A DNA stretch of 64,000 bases from an uncultured Treponema sp. (GCF_934725225.1 NZ_CAKVAM010000007.1:1-64000), one strand, 5' to 3'. Positions 1 to 9,098 are shown, counted from the stretch's first letter. The notes: generated by a model from the sequence alone, not told the origin. Made by a program: numbers and translations.

Positions 1-104
1 CCGCCATGGCGGGGAGGACATGCCCGTTCCCATCCCGAACACGGAAGCCAAGCTCCCCTGCGCCGATGATACTGCCACTGGCGGGAAACTAGGACGCGGC
101 CGGC
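1..104 (+). rRNA. rrf: 5S ribosomal RNA, 5' end outside window
   Basis: This is the 3' three-quarters or more of a 5S rRNA. The conserved loop sequence CCCATCCCGAACACGGAAG lies near position 30, and the GCGCCGATGATACTGC block of the D/E domain lies at 60-75. The last helix strand ends near 104. About ten bases of the 5' strand are missing, so the molecule is cut by the window edge. An rRNA operon should therefore lie just upstream. The short reading frame that runs through this stretch is not a gene. Confidence 0.95.
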
Positions 105-125
105 TTTTTCCATACTCTCTTCATA

Positions 126-160
126 GGGCCTCCCGCCAAGCGCGGGTGGCTCTTTTTTTT
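126..160 (+). terminator. Terminator of the rRNA operon
   Basis: A GC-rich hairpin, with arms reading GGGCCTCCCGC and GCGGGTGGCTC apart from one mismatch and one wobble pair, is followed directly by a run of eight T. It lies about 20 bases after the end of the 5S rRNA, so it should end rRNA operon transcription. Confidence 0.8.
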
Positions 161-228
161 GCTGCGCGCAGGATTTTCCGCAGGAGAGTTTCCATCGAGT
201 TCTTCTGGCGGCTTCCTGCATCCTTTTG

Positions 229-257
229 TTGACATACTCCCATTTTGCATTTAAAAT
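229..257 (+). promoter_or_regulatory. Sigma-70 promoter of the acyltransferase gene
   Basis: A perfect -35 box TTGACA (229-234) is followed by a 17-base spacer and the -10 box TAAAAT (252-257). The predicted start near 264 leaves a leader of about 30 bases containing the ribosome site AGAGG ahead of the ATG at 295. Confidence 0.75.
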
Positions 258-294
258 ATAAAATCACTTTTTTATTTTTCTTAGAGGTTATTCC

Positions 295-1197
295 ATGGAA
301 AAGAAAACTATCCGTGAAGCTTATGCTGACTTTTTTAAAGCCCTTTCATTGAATTCTGTTGCCGCTGCTAAAATTGACAGCTCGAATGTTTATCAGCTTG
401 CAAACCCAAAAAATAGAAAACTGATGGATAAATTGGTTGAAGACAATCTTTTGCCAGAAAGTCATTTGGGAAACGTTGAAAATTTTTTGGATTTTTATAA
501 TCAGGTGAAATCAGGAAAAAGCGGACTGATTTTAATGGAGCATTATTCAAATACAGATTTGCCGGCGTTGCTTTATATGCTTGAGCACAGCGGAAATTCT
601 GATTTGGCTGATCTTTCAAAACGGACAGTTGCAATTGCAGGCATGAAATTGAATGAAGACAATCCAATTGTCCGTGCGTTCGCTGAAAGTTTCACGAGAG
701 TTGTAATTTATCCTACTAGAAGCCTCACAAAAAATGAAGAAAAGGCTCAGTCTGAAGAAGAAGCAAAGGAAGAAATGCTCAAGGCAAGAAAAATCAATTT
801 GGCTGCAATGCGCGCAATGGACGACTGCAAAAAACGCGGCGAAGTTATTTTGGTTTTTCCGTCGGGAACAAGATACCGTCCGGGACATCCAGAAACAAAA
901 CGCGGTTTAAGGGAAATTGATAGTTATCTTCGTTTGTTTGACATTGCAATTTGCGTAAGCATAAACGGCTCAATTCTTGAAATTCAAGACGGAAAAGAAG
1001 ATATGCTGAGCGATTTTGTTGGTCCGGATAAACTTGTGTTCACTTCAAGTCCTGTTATTGAATGTAAAAAATTCCGCAGTGAATATCTTTCGACTTTGCC
1101 AGAAAACGAGCCTGATCCTAAGCAGAAAATGATAGATAAAATCATGGACATTCTTGAAGTTCAGCATGAAAATGTGGAAAAGACACGGCTTGCTTAA
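295..1197 (+). CDS. Glycerol-phosphate acyltransferase family protein
   Basis: A 300-residue protein of the glycerolipid acyltransferase superfamily, which moves acyl chains onto glycerol-3-phosphate or lysophosphatidate in membrane phospholipid synthesis. The catalytic HX4D box is His83-Tyr-Ser-Asn-Thr-Asp88. The substrate-binding block Phe-Pro-Ser-Gly-Thr-Arg follows around residues 188-193, where most PlsC proteins have FPEGTR. The roughly 100-residue spacing, the Ser in FPSGTR and the long N-terminal region look more like the soluble plastid-type glycerol-3-phosphate acyltransferases than like short PlsC, but this is a judgement by eye. No membrane segment is obvious. The start is supported by AGAGG at 282-286 and a consensus promoter. 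The gene appears to be transcribed alone, because the next gene has its own promoter. Confidence 0.75.
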   Translation: MEKKTIREAYADFFKALSLNSVAAAKIDSSNVYQLANPKNRKLMDKLVEDNLLPESHLGNVENFLDFYNQVKSGKSGLILMEHYSNTDLPALLYMLEHSGNSDLADLSKRTVAIAGMKLNEDNPIVRAFAESFTRVVIYPTRSLTKNEEKAQSEEEAKEEMLKARKINLAAMRAMDDCKKRGEVILVFPSGTRYRPGHPETKRGLREIDSYLRLFDIAICVSINGSILEIQDGKEDMLSDFVGPDKLVFTSSPVIECKKFRSEYLSTLPENEPDPKQKMIDKIMDILEVQHENVEKTRLA

Positions 1198-1316
1198 TAA
1201 ATCGTTTGTGAGCAAAAAAACTTTATTAAGTAACGGTTATTTTTTTCCGAAATTTAAAAGAAAATGTTTATCAGCGTTGTAAGGTAATTCTGCGGAAAAA
1301 AGTCTTTTAATTGGAA

Positions 1317-1345
1317 TTGCTCCTTTTGCTCCGCTGTGCTAATAT
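1317..1345 (+). promoter_or_regulatory. Probable promoter placing a start just downstream
   Basis: TTGCTC (1317-1322), a 17-base spacer and TAATAT (1340-1345) make a good sigma-70 promoter. Transcription would begin near 1351-1353, downstream of the first ATG at 1349. This favours the in-frame ATG at 1361 as the true start of the following gene. Confidence 0.55.
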
Positions 1346-1360
1346 CTTATGGAAAAAAAT

Positions 1361-2767
1361 ATGACCGAGAATGAAAATTTTAATCAGAAAATTATTTCAG
1401 CTGCAGAAGAGCGGGAGCAATGGTTTGATAATGTTGAGCTTCCTAAGCTTTTGGAAGATTATAGGCTTCATTTTTCCTGCTTGAGGAATATTTTTGATAA
1501 TCTTGTAAAAAGATCTTTGGTTGTTCCAGATCCGTATAAAAACGACAGCCGCATTACTTCAATTTCCTTGCCTGAAACTTCATCTTTTGCAGATAACGAG
1601 CGTTCAATTGTTCTTGGAATAAGGCTCAGCCAGTATGAAACGATGCTGGATTATGTTTGTAACTTTATGAAGTTTTCTGTTTCGCAGCTTGACAACGGAA
1701 AAATTAAAAAAATGCTTGAGCTGAACAATACTTTTTCTTGGGCAAACTTGAGCGTTAATTCAACTCGGCCGAATACGCGCGCGCTTGCAATTGCAATGAA
1801 TGAACTTAAAAGCGGAGTTCAGCCAATTGTTCAAAGTCTTCTAAAAGACAGTGTTGCAAAAACGCAAACTGCGATGGCTGAAATTGATAGCGGCTTGAAG
1901 AATCTTGCGGATTTTCAGCGTGAACGTTATAAAATTGAAATCAGAAAAAAAGTCTTTGCAAATCCGTCGTTTGACAAGGAAAAGGCGTTTGCTTCTTCGG
2001 GCGCATTGCTTGGTGAAATAAAACGGCTTTTTCCATCTTGCTTTCCGGGAAAATCTTTTAATAATGAGCTTGTTTCAGAATTGGTTGCGGAGGAAACTTC
2101 GCCGGAAAAAGAAAAACTTCAGAATTCCTTGTACGAAAGATTGAAAGTAAAAGAATCTCAGGAAGAAAAAAAGTCCACAATTGACACTCACGCAATTATA
2201 ATGGACGCTTTGCGGATTTTGGCTTCAACTGGCGAACAGTTCAATGCGATTGCTGAAAAAGTCAACTTGAACCATGAAATTCTTCAGAGTGAAAAGAAAA
2301 CTTTAAAAGATGCGATTCTTAGATTTTTGAGAAATATTTTCGGATTGGAAGAGCCGCCTGTTTCTTACGATATTCTTATTACTGACAAGCGCACTGACAC
2401 AAAAAAAAAGGAAACAATAAAATACAACGAATTTTATGCAACTCTTCAGAAAAAAACACGAGTTTACGCTTCGTTTAGCAGTCCGAATTCGCCCGGATAT
2501 AAAAAAGCCGACAACCAGAATGATTCCGCGATTCTTGAATATTTGAACAAGCAGATGGTTGAGAACAATCATATTTTTGCGCAGCTTTATGGACTTGATG
2601 AATTTTTCAAGAACACTTCAAAAACTGTTGACCGCTCAAGAATCAAAGGCTTGTCAATGGAGCTTATGACAATTAAAAATATTGTTGTCAAATTCAACCA
2701 GAAGCGGGCAGAATATCTTTCCTATGTTGAAGAGCAGGAACAGATGAAAAAACTTGGAATTTCATGA
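1361..2767 (+). CDS. Hypothetical protein, cytoplasmic, coiled-coil rich
   Basis: A 468-residue protein that I do not recognise, of a kind expected to be conserved among treponemes. It has no signal peptide and no membrane span. The sequence is rich in Lys, Glu and Asn and mostly helical-looking, with charged stretches around residues 170-215 and 250-275. The reading frame is open from an ATG at 1349, but the predicted transcription start (1351-1353) lies within that codon or after it. I therefore prefer the ATG at 1361, which has GGAAAAA directly upstream. The stop overlaps the leader of the next gene, an exported binding protein, suggesting co-transcription. The function is unknown and nothing in the neighbours fixes it. 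Confidence 0.7.
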   Translation: MTENENFNQKIISAAEEREQWFDNVELPKLLEDYRLHFSCLRNIFDNLVKRSLVVPDPYKNDSRITSISLPETSSFADNERSIVLGIRLSQYETMLDYVCNFMKFSVSQLDNGKIKKMLELNNTFSWANLSVNSTRPNTRALAIAMNELKSGVQPIVQSLLKDSVAKTQTAMAEIDSGLKNLADFQRERYKIEIRKKVFANPSFDKEKAFASSGALLGEIKRLFPSCFPGKSFNNELVSELVAEETSPEKEKLQNSLYERLKVKESQEEKKSTIDTHAIIMDALRILASTGEQFNAIAEKVNLNHEILQSEKKTLKDAILRFLRNIFGLEEPPVSYDILITDKRTDTKKKETIKYNEFYATLQKKTRVYASFSSPNSPGYKKADNQNDSAILEYLNKQMVENNHIFAQLYGLDEFFKNTSKTVDRSRIKGLSMELMTIKNIVVKFNQKRAEYLSYVEEQEQMKKLGIS

Positions 2768-2785
2768 GTTTTGTCGAGGTTTAAT

Positions 2786-4330
2786 TTGAAAAAAGTTTTT
2801 GCAGCGATAATTTTCTTTTGTCTTGGCGCATTTTCCTTTGCGCAGGATTTGCCTAAACAGCGCAGAGTAAATATTTGCGCGCCGCTTCATTCTTATGACA
2901 TGAATCCGCATACGGCCGCTTTTACTGCCGAAGCTCAGCTTTTTACCGGCTTGTACGAAGGGCTTTTTTCTTATGATCCTGTGAATCTTGCGCCTTTGCC
3001 TGCGATTTGCTCGTCATATAAAATTTCGCGTGATAAAAAACGCTGGACATTTTCTTTGCGCAACGATGCGAAATTCAGCGATGGAACTTTGATTACTGCA
3101 AACGATGTAAGAAATTCTTGGATTTCACTTTTGGAAACTCCGAACGCTCCGTTTGCTTCGCTTTTGGACTGCATAGAAGGCGCGTCTGATTTCAGGCAGG
3201 GAAAAATTTCTGCGCAGGATGTAAGAATCGATGCGAGAGATGATTTTACAGTTGTTGTTCATTTGACTGAGCCGGCTGGCCATCTTCCGAAAATTTTGTG
3301 CCATCATGCTTTCAGTGTTGTAAGTGAAAATAAAAATGCTTTCAGCGGAGCTTTTGTGCTTGAATCTTACGACGGAAATGAAATTCTGATTAAGAAAAAT
3401 GAATTTTACTGGGATTCCGAAAATGTAAAAATTCCTGAAATAAAAATTTCTTTAAGCGATGATTATTCTGAAAATTCCCACAAATTCAACAATGGCGAAA
3501 TCGACTGGATTATGGGAAATGCCGAAGCCGCAAAAATAATCGACAAGTCAAAACTTTTGATTGGCACGGAATTTGGAACTGTTTATTTTTTCTTTAAAAA
3601 ACAAGACAATGTCTGGGCAAAAAAAGAATTCCGCGATGCGCTGCTTGAAGCGATTCCTTATGACAAGTTGCGTGAAAAATTCAATATAAAGGCTGAAACT
3701 TTTATTTATCCTTTGCCGGGCTATCCTGAAGTCGCAGGAATTTCTGATTATGATGAAAATGACGCTTTAAAAATGATGAATGAAGCGCGGCAGAAAAATG
3801 GAATTCCGCAGGAAGAAAAACTGACTTTGCTTTTTGCTTCGACTGGAGATGGTTATCTTTCAGAGTGCGCGCAGATTTTGAAAAATGCCTGGGAATCACT
3901 TGGCGTGGATTTTAAAATTCAGACAACAAGTTTTGACAGATACAACGCTTCGATTCCGTCTTGGAAAGCAGACTTGTTCTATTATTCTTGGATTGGCGAC
4001 TTTGCGGATCCTCTGGCATTTCTTGAGCTTTTCCGCGGAAATTCTTCGCTGAATGTTTCTGGATTTAAAAACGAAACTTACGATTCACTTTTGCAAGAAG
4101 CTACGCGGATTGACAATATTTCCGAGCGTTACAAACTTATGGCGCAGGCTGAACAAATTCTTTTGGATGAAAGTGTTCTAATTCCTGTTTCGCATCCTGT
4201 AAGCGCGCATCTTGTTAATACTGACGAAATTGGCGGCTGGAAAGTAAACGGACTTGACATTCATCCGCTGAAATATCTTTACATAAAGCCAGCTCCGTTT
4301 TCAAAAGTTCCGAACTTAGTCCGCTATTAA
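2786..4330 (+). CDS. Extracellular solute-binding protein, family 5
   Basis: A periplasmic binding protein of the peptide/nickel (OppA/DppA) family. Such proteins capture oligopeptides or similar ligands for an ABC importer. After a typical signal peptide (two Lys, a hydrophobic core, cleavage after Ser-Phe-Ala) comes the family signature in which a Trp-Thr-Phe-x-Leu-Arg stretch is followed by KFSDGTLITANDV near residue 100. The remainder keeps the usual family length of about 510 residues. The frame is open from a TTG at 2771, but GAGGT at 2776-2780 is spaced for the TTG at 2786, which also gives a cleaner signal peptide. There is no lipobox, so a soluble periplasmic protein is expected. No permease or ATPase genes are adjacent, making this an orphan binding protein. 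Confidence 0.8.
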   Translation: MKKVFAAIIFFCLGAFSFAQDLPKQRRVNICAPLHSYDMNPHTAAFTAEAQLFTGLYEGLFSYDPVNLAPLPAICSSYKISRDKKRWTFSLRNDAKFSDGTLITANDVRNSWISLLETPNAPFASLLDCIEGASDFRQGKISAQDVRIDARDDFTVVVHLTEPAGHLPKILCHHAFSVVSENKNAFSGAFVLESYDGNEILIKKNEFYWDSENVKIPEIKISLSDDYSENSHKFNNGEIDWIMGNAEAAKIIDKSKLLIGTEFGTVYFFFKKQDNVWAKKEFRDALLEAIPYDKLREKFNIKAETFIYPLPGYPEVAGISDYDENDALKMMNEARQKNGIPQEEKLTLLFASTGDGYLSECAQILKNAWESLGVDFKIQTTSFDRYNASIPSWKADLFYYSWIGDFADPLAFLELFRGNSSLNVSGFKNETYDSLLQEATRIDNISERYKLMAQAEQILLDESVLIPVSHPVSAHLVNTDEIGGWKVNGLDIHPLKYLYIKPAPFSKVPNLVRY

Positions 4331-5457
4331 TTTATTATTTCCTTTAAATTTACGCTGATAAAGCCGGCTCTTGCAGTTTTGAAAAAAGAACTTTCTTCCC
4401 AGGCGACGTAAAGCGTGTCTCCAGAAACTGCCATTTCGCCATAAGAAAATCCTTTTGGCAAAAGCGGAAGCCTGAATGCTTTTATAGAATTTTCTGATGA
4501 TTTTTTTATGTAAGTTGTGCCGTCTGAAAAAACTGCCGTTACGTATTTTTTTCCAGATGAAAATCCTGCGTGCGCGCTCAAAAAATTGTCGGATGTTCCA
4601 ATGTGACTGTAGTTTTCGGGACTTGTTCCAGATGGATTTTTCCATGAAATATAAAATGAAAATTCTTCGGGAATGGAGGCAAGCAGCGATTTTAGTTCTT
4701 CTGGCGATTCTTCAAAAAGTTTGGGCAGAATCATTTTTTTGTAGCCGTCTTCCGTCAATGGATTGAACTTAAAAATTTCTTGTCCGAGCGCAGGGCAGGC
4801 TTCTGTCAACGGAACTAAAGGCTGCCAGCAGAAGTATGAAAATTCAACGCCGTTTTTTAACGTTTTTTTTGCAGAGCAAGCCCAAGTTTTTCCGTCCCAA
4901 AAATATCCTGTAATTTGATCTTCATCTTTAAGATTTAAATTTGAATAGGAAACTATTGGATAAAAAAGTTTTGAGTCTGGCGCGAATTCAACTAGAAAAG
5001 GCCGCGTGCTGTGAATTGTGCTTTGGTTTAAGTCTGAATTAAAAAAACTGCTTCTGTACAAGTAAAAAACTGGCTTTCCGTCGCTGAAAACCAAAGTGTC
5101 CGCTGTGTCCGGCAAAAAAATTGAATTGTCGCAGTAAAGTTCTATTTTGTCGTCGTTAAAGCAAATAAGTCCTTTTTTGTTGACCAAGGCGAATGCAGAA
5201 AATTCGGAACTTTTATTTTCCAAATTTACTAAACTTGCCGCGCTTGTTATCCGCACCGATTCTGTCCAAGGCTTTTCGTAAACTTCTGGAGCGTTTTGCG
5301 GCAAATCGATTTTTTGAAATCCTTCATTTGAAAAATAGTACCAGTTATGGATTTTTACAGTCGGCAATTCAGTTGCGGCAGTTTTATTTTTTTCAGCACA
5401 AGAAAACAGAAATATTAAATTTGCCGCGATGAAAATTTTGAAAAATATTTTTTTCAT
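4327..5457 (-). CDS. Hypothetical lipoprotein
   Basis: A 376-residue protein with a lipoprotein signal peptide ending in the lipobox Leu-Phe-Ser-Cys (Cys20), so it should be lipid-anchored in the envelope. The body contains many aromatic and Gly/Ser turns (motifs such as FSDGK, FWDGKTW and FSDGTTY), which suggests repeated beta-strands, possibly a propeller-like fold. That is inference from pattern only. It is the last gene of a minus-strand series with another lipoprotein 48 bases upstream. Its 3' end overlaps the end of the convergent binding-protein gene by four bases. I cannot assign a function. Confidence 0.7.
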   Translation of the reverse strand: MKKIFFKIFIAANLIFLFSCAEKNKTAATELPTVKIHNWYYFSNEGFQKIDLPQNAPEVYEKPWTESVRITSAASLVNLENKSSEFSAFALVNKKGLICFNDDKIELYCDNSIFLPDTADTLVFSDGKPVFYLYRSSFFNSDLNQSTIHSTRPFLVEFAPDSKLFYPIVSYSNLNLKDEDQITGYFWDGKTWACSAKKTLKNGVEFSYFCWQPLVPLTEACPALGQEIFKFNPLTEDGYKKMILPKLFEESPEELKSLLASIPEEFSFYISWKNPSGTSPENYSHIGTSDNFLSAHAGFSSGKKYVTAVFSDGTTYIKKSSENSIKAFRLPLLPKGFSYGEMAVSGDTLYVAWEESSFFKTARAGFISVNLKEIIN

Positions 5458-5505
5458 TTTAAATCCTTATTTTAAAATCCATTTTATGATACAACGAATT
5501 CTTTT

Positions 5506-5994
5506 TCATTCCAATAGTTTTAAATCACTCTTTTTGAAATTGCCTGAAGAAATTTTTTTCATGATTCTTTCTTTGTCAAGCTTCCAGACATTTTCTTCAA
5601 AGACGCGGCATTCTTCCATGAGTTTTTGCCAGTTGAATTTTGAAAGATATTCATTTTTGCATGAATCGGAATCCACTGCGGCGGCTGAAATTGAAAACAA
5701 AACTTCCGCGGCAAATCCATCTAAATAAGTCAAATTGTTTCCGTATGGATAGATTGCGCCGTAAATTTTTTTATCTGAATGCGAATAGGCGAGCAAGGCT
5801 GTAGCTTCGTTTTTGTTTACTTCAGAGTAAAAATTTCTTCCGATGACAAATATTTCTTCTGAATCCGGCTGGCGGCTTGTTTTTACGCTCCATTCGCCAG
5901 AATACGGAAGACTGAATTTTTCATTTTCTGTGTAGCTGAAAAATTCGCAGGAAAAAAATAAAATGACCGGGCAGATAAATAAAAAGTTTTTCAT
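5506..5994 (-). CDS. Hypothetical small lipoprotein
   Basis: A 162-residue protein with a very short signal peptide and lipobox Phe-Phe-Ser-Cys (Cys16). The mature part has no motif I recognise. It begins 50 bases after the mscS-type gene on the same strand and precedes the larger lipoprotein, so the three may be co-transcribed. A TATAAT hexamer lies only four bases upstream of the start codon on the coding strand, but the -35 region is weak. The start has no Shine-Dalgarno sequence. Function unknown. Confidence 0.65.
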   Translation of the reverse strand: MKNFLFICPVILFFSCEFFSYTENEKFSLPYSGEWSVKTSRQPDSEEIFVIGRNFYSEVNKNEATALLAYSHSDKKIYGAIYPYGNNLTYLDGFAAEVLFSISAAAVDSDSCKNEYLSKFNWQKLMEECRVFEENVWKLDKERIMKKISSGNFKKSDLKLLE

Positions 5995-6044
5995 GCTTAT
6001 TATATATCCGCAGAATAAAAAAAATTGCAGAAAAAGTTCAATCT

Positions 6045-6854
6045 TTACATTATTTTTATATTTTCCTGCCTGAAGTTTTTTACAATGCCGGTTAAAATGC
6101 AGTTTTTGGCTTGAATTAAATCTTCATTTTTTATCCAGACTATAAGTTTTAATTTTGCGGAACCTCCAAGTCCGTCATAAAAAACTTGCGGTTCCGGAGA
6201 CTTAAGAACTGCCGGGCAGCTCAAACCAATTTCTTTTATTCTTTGCATTGCCTTTTGTAAGTCGGCTTCGTAGCTTATGTGAATTTCAAAAGTCTGTCTT
6301 GTAGTTTTGTAGCTACTGTAATTTGTCAGCACGGAATTTATTATGCTGCTGTTTGGAATTCTTACTAGCTGATTGTCCAGCGTTTTTATTTTTACACTTA
6401 AAAGTCCTACGGATTCTACAGTTCCGTTTGTTCCGCTTACAGAAATTGTGTCGCCGATTTTCATGGATTTTTCGCCTAGCACAAAAAGTCCGCTTATAAA
6501 ATTACTGACGCTTGTTTGCGCCGCAAATCCGATTGCAAGTCCCGCAACTCCTGCCGCGCCCCAGATTGCTTTTAAGTTGATTCCGAAAAGTCCCAAAATG
6601 TACATTCCGATTAAAACGTAAAAACTGTAGCTTATGGCTTTGTTTACAAGAACCGCTGTGTTTTTTTCAAGCTTTGCCGCCGCTTTTTTTCTTATGAATT
6701 TTTTTATTAGCCGATAGACAATATAGAAAATTATGACGGAAACAACGCTTATTGCAATTTTCAATATGTTTTCAAATGTGAAATATTTTATAAATTCGTC
6801 TGTGTGCAAAATGCTTTTTGTTTTTTCAATTGCCTGCGAAAAATTTTCTTCCAT
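6045..6854 (-). CDS. Small-conductance mechanosensitive channel (MscS family)
   Basis: A 269-residue inner-membrane channel of the MscS family, which opens under membrane tension to release solutes during hypo-osmotic shock. Three hydrophobic helices occupy the first 130 residues. The pore helix TM3 shows the alternating Gly/Ala pattern (GVAGLAIGFAAQT), followed by the characteristic Phe-Ile-Ser-Gly-Leu-Phe turn. The beta domain carries IGDTISVSGTNGTVESVG and VRIPNSSI, both typical of MscS. The length is close to the E. coli protein (286). It starts 11 bases after coaBC on the same strand and so is probably in the same transcript. Confidence 0.9.
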   Translation of the reverse strand: MEENFSQAIEKTKSILHTDEFIKYFTFENILKIAISVVSVIIFYIVYRLIKKFIRKKAAAKLEKNTAVLVNKAISYSFYVLIGMYILGLFGINLKAIWGAAGVAGLAIGFAAQTSVSNFISGLFVLGEKSMKIGDTISVSGTNGTVESVGLLSVKIKTLDNQLVRIPNSSIINSVLTNYSSYKTTRQTFEIHISYEADLQKAMQRIKEIGLSCPAVLKSPEPQVFYDGLGGSAKLKLIVWIKNEDLIQAKNCILTGIVKNFRQENIKIM

Positions 6855-6865
6855 GAATTTTCCTT

Positions 6866-8056
6866 CTATAAAAGTGATTTTATTTCATCAAGTATGCGGC
6901 TTGCAAGTTCTTCTTTTTGCATCAGCGGAAGTTCTTTTTGAAAATCTTTTGAAATTATTGTGGCTTGGTTTGTGTCCGTCTGAAATCCTGCGCCCGGAGT
7001 TTTTAAATTATTTGCAACGATTAAATCCAAATTTTTTGCTGAAAGTTTCTTCTTGGAATTTTCAATTAAGTTTTGAGTTTCCATAGAAAATCCGCAGAGA
7101 ATTTGATTCGGTTTTTTATTTTTTCCAAGGAAAGCAAGAATGTCGTCCGTGCGTTCAAGTTCTATAAAAAGCTCCTTGCCTGATTTTTTTATTTTTTCTG
7201 CGCTGAAATTTTGGGGGCGGAAATCTGCAACTGCCGCGGATTTTATTATTATGTCGGAATTCTGCGAATTTTCCTTTACGGCTTCAAGCATTTCTTTTGC
7301 GCTGGTGATTTTTATTGTCTTTGCATTTTGCGGCGGATTAAGCGATGCTGGTCCTGAAATTAAAGTTACTTGCGCGCCTCTTGCTGCCGCTATTTTTGCA
7401 ATCGCATAGCCCATTTTTCCGGATGAATGGTTTGTGATAAACCGAACAGGATCTATTGCTTCCTGAGTTGGTCCGGCTGTAACAAGAATTTTTTTTCCTA
7501 GAAAATCTTTTTCAAATGAAATTTCATTTTCAATAAATTCAAATATTGCTTGAGGCTCGGGCATTTTTCCTTTTCCGTTTTCACCGCAGGCAAGACGTCC
7601 TGTTTCCGGCTCAAGAATTTTAAATCCGAACTTTTTGCATTTTTCAAGATTGTCTTGCGTTATTGGATTTTCGTACATTGCGGTGTTCATCGCAGGGCAA
7701 ATTATCTTCGGACATTTTGCTGCAAGAAAAACAGAAGTCAGCATATCGTCTGCCATTCCGTTTGCAACTTTTGCGATTGTGTTTGCGGTTGCCGGCGCGA
7801 TTAAAAAAATGTCCGCTTTTTGCGCAAGTGAAACGTGGCTTACTTTGAATTCAAAATTTCTATCAAAAGTATCTATGAGGCATTTGTGTCCGCTTAAAGT
7901 TTCAAATGTAATCGGATTGATTATGTTTGTGGCGTTTTTTGTCATTAGCACGCGGACTTCAGCTCCTGTTTTTACAAGCATGCTTACGAGAGTTGCCGCT
8001 TTGTATGCCGCAATGCTTCCTGTAACTCCGATTAAAATTGTTTTGTCTTTCAGCAT
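6866..8056 (-). CDS. coaBC: Bifunctional phosphopantothenoylcysteine synthetase/decarboxylase
   Basis: This is the two-domain CoaBC enzyme of coenzyme A synthesis. It joins cysteine to 4'-phosphopantothenate and then decarboxylates the product to 4'-phosphopantetheine. The N-terminal CoaC flavoprotein half starts with GVTGSIAAYKA and carries the active-site block CPAMNTAMYENP near residue 117. The C-terminal CoaB half begins near residue 188 with VTAGPTQEAIDPVRFI and NHSSGKMGYAIA, and includes AAVADFRP. The length of 396 residues is typical. The start overlaps the end of the upstream AraC-type gene by seven bases, implying translational coupling, an odd partner for a housekeeping CoA gene. 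Confidence 0.95.
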   Translation of the reverse strand: MLKDKTILIGVTGSIAAYKAATLVSMLVKTGAEVRVLMTKNATNIINPITFETLSGHKCLIDTFDRNFEFKVSHVSLAQKADIFLIAPATANTIAKVANGMADDMLTSVFLAAKCPKIICPAMNTAMYENPITQDNLEKCKKFGFKILEPETGRLACGENGKGKMPEPQAIFEFIENEISFEKDFLGKKILVTAGPTQEAIDPVRFITNHSSGKMGYAIAKIAAARGAQVTLISGPASLNPPQNAKTIKITSAKEMLEAVKENSQNSDIIIKSAAVADFRPQNFSAEKIKKSGKELFIELERTDDILAFLGKNKKPNQILCGFSMETQNLIENSKKKLSAKNLDLIVANNLKTPGAGFQTDTNQATIISKDFQKELPLMQKEELASRILDEIKSLL

Positions 8057-8988
8057 ATTTTATTTTCCTTTTGCGCGGATTCAGTTTCTGAAGCTTTGTT
8101 TGCCTTTAATTCCATGTTTCTGTATTTGAGCGGCGTCATTCCTTTGTATCTGTGGAACATTTTTATAAAGTAGCTGAAATCTTTGAATCCGCATTTTTGA
8201 GCGATGTTCAAAAGCTTGTCGTTGGATTCTCGTAAAAGCGCGCAGCTTCTGCTGATTCTAAACCAGTTTAAATATTCAACTGGAGAGCGTCCTGTCATTT
8301 CCTTAAAAACGCGGCAAAAATATTTTGGAGAAAATCCGGCTGCCACAGAAAGCTGCTCAAGCGAAATGTCGTTTCCGTAGTTCTTTTTTATAAAATCCAA
8401 AACAAGGTCAAGCTTTTTGTTTCTGGCTCTTTTTTGCGCCGGAAGAATTTTCTTTTCAGAATAAAAATGATTCTTTTTTAAAAGTCCAAAAAAAACAATC
8501 AGCGCGCCGGAAGCAATTATGTCCCAGCCTTCTCTTTGCTCGCGGATTGTGTCGAATAAAAATTCAACTGTTGTGAAAATATCTTTTTGTTCCGCCGGAA
8601 TATAATTTTTCAGCGAAATATTTTCCAATATAATGTCGTTTATAAAACTGTCCGGGCTGAATCCATGCTGACGCAAAAGCTCGATGTCAAAAACCGCGGA
8701 TTCGTATTTGCTTGCGCCTTTGTCTGGTGCGTCTCCGTGGACAATTTTTCCGGGAATGATGCAGGAATCTCCTTTGTTCAAAACAATTTCGTGGTCGCCA
8801 AGAAAAAGATTGTAAGTTCCAGAAAGAATGTGGATAAGCTCAAATTCTGTATGCCAGTGAAGCCACAAGTCGTAGTACGGATTTTCTGTATTGCAAAAAT
8901 TGTACTGCAACGGAAAAAGCGAAGTTCCGCGCTGCTGCCGTTCGTTTACAGGAATTTTTTCTTTCAAGTCAGAAGATACTTTTGTCAT
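8050..8988 (-). CDS. AraC-family transcriptional regulator with cupin domain
   Basis: A 312-residue AraC/XylS regulator. The N-terminal half (about residues 25-110) is a cupin-like sensor (HWHTEFELIHILSG, GDSCIIPGKIVHG). The C-terminal 100 residues hold two helix-turn-helix units: DISLEQLSVAAGFSPKYFCR, and then a second around NIAQKCGFKDFSYFIKMFHR ending in GMTPLKYR. Its ligand is unknown; sugars are usual for this type. It is first in a minus-strand transcript leading into coaBC. It has a well-formed extended -10 promoter 19 bases upstream. Confidence 0.9.
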   Translation of the reverse strand: MTKVSSDLKEKIPVNERQQRGTSLFPLQYNFCNTENPYYDLWLHWHTEFELIHILSGTYNLFLGDHEIVLNKGDSCIIPGKIVHGDAPDKGASKYESAVFDIELLRQHGFSPDSFINDIILENISLKNYIPAEQKDIFTTVEFLFDTIREQREGWDIIASGALIVFFGLLKKNHFYSEKKILPAQKRARNKKLDLVLDFIKKNYGNDISLEQLSVAAGFSPKYFCRVFKEMTGRSPVEYLNWFRISRSCALLRESNDKLLNIAQKCGFKDFSYFIKMFHRYKGMTPLKYRNMELKANKASETESAQKENKIC

Positions 8989-9006
8989 ATTTTTATTTCC
9001 GTTCAG

Positions 9007-9035
9007 ATTATATCATGTGATTTTATCAAAAACAA
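9007..9035 (-). promoter_or_regulatory. Promoter of the araC-type/coaBC transcript
   Basis: On the minus strand TTGTTT (9035-9030), a 17-base spacer and TATAAT (9012-9007) are preceded by the TG of an extended -10 element. The predicted start near 9000 leaves a leader of about 12 bases carrying GGAAA. Confidence 0.65.
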
Positions 9036-9063
9036 CCTTTTGCTGTAGCTGCGCCGCTTTTTG

Positions 9064-9092
9064 TTGAAATAAAATTTTTTAGAATTTATAAT
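9064..9092 (+). promoter_or_regulatory. Consensus promoter for a leaderless mRNA
   Basis: TTGAAA (9064-9069), exactly 17 bases, then a perfect TATAAT (9087-9092). Only six bases separate the -10 box from the ATG at 9099, so the A of the start codon lies at the expected +1 position. No Shine-Dalgarno sequence can be present in such a transcript. Confidence 0.75.
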
Positions 9093-9098
9093 GCCTTT

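Noticed and set aside
20..232. Open reading frame of 70 codons at the left edge
   Set aside because: It runs through the 5S rRNA and its terminator and has no protein character.
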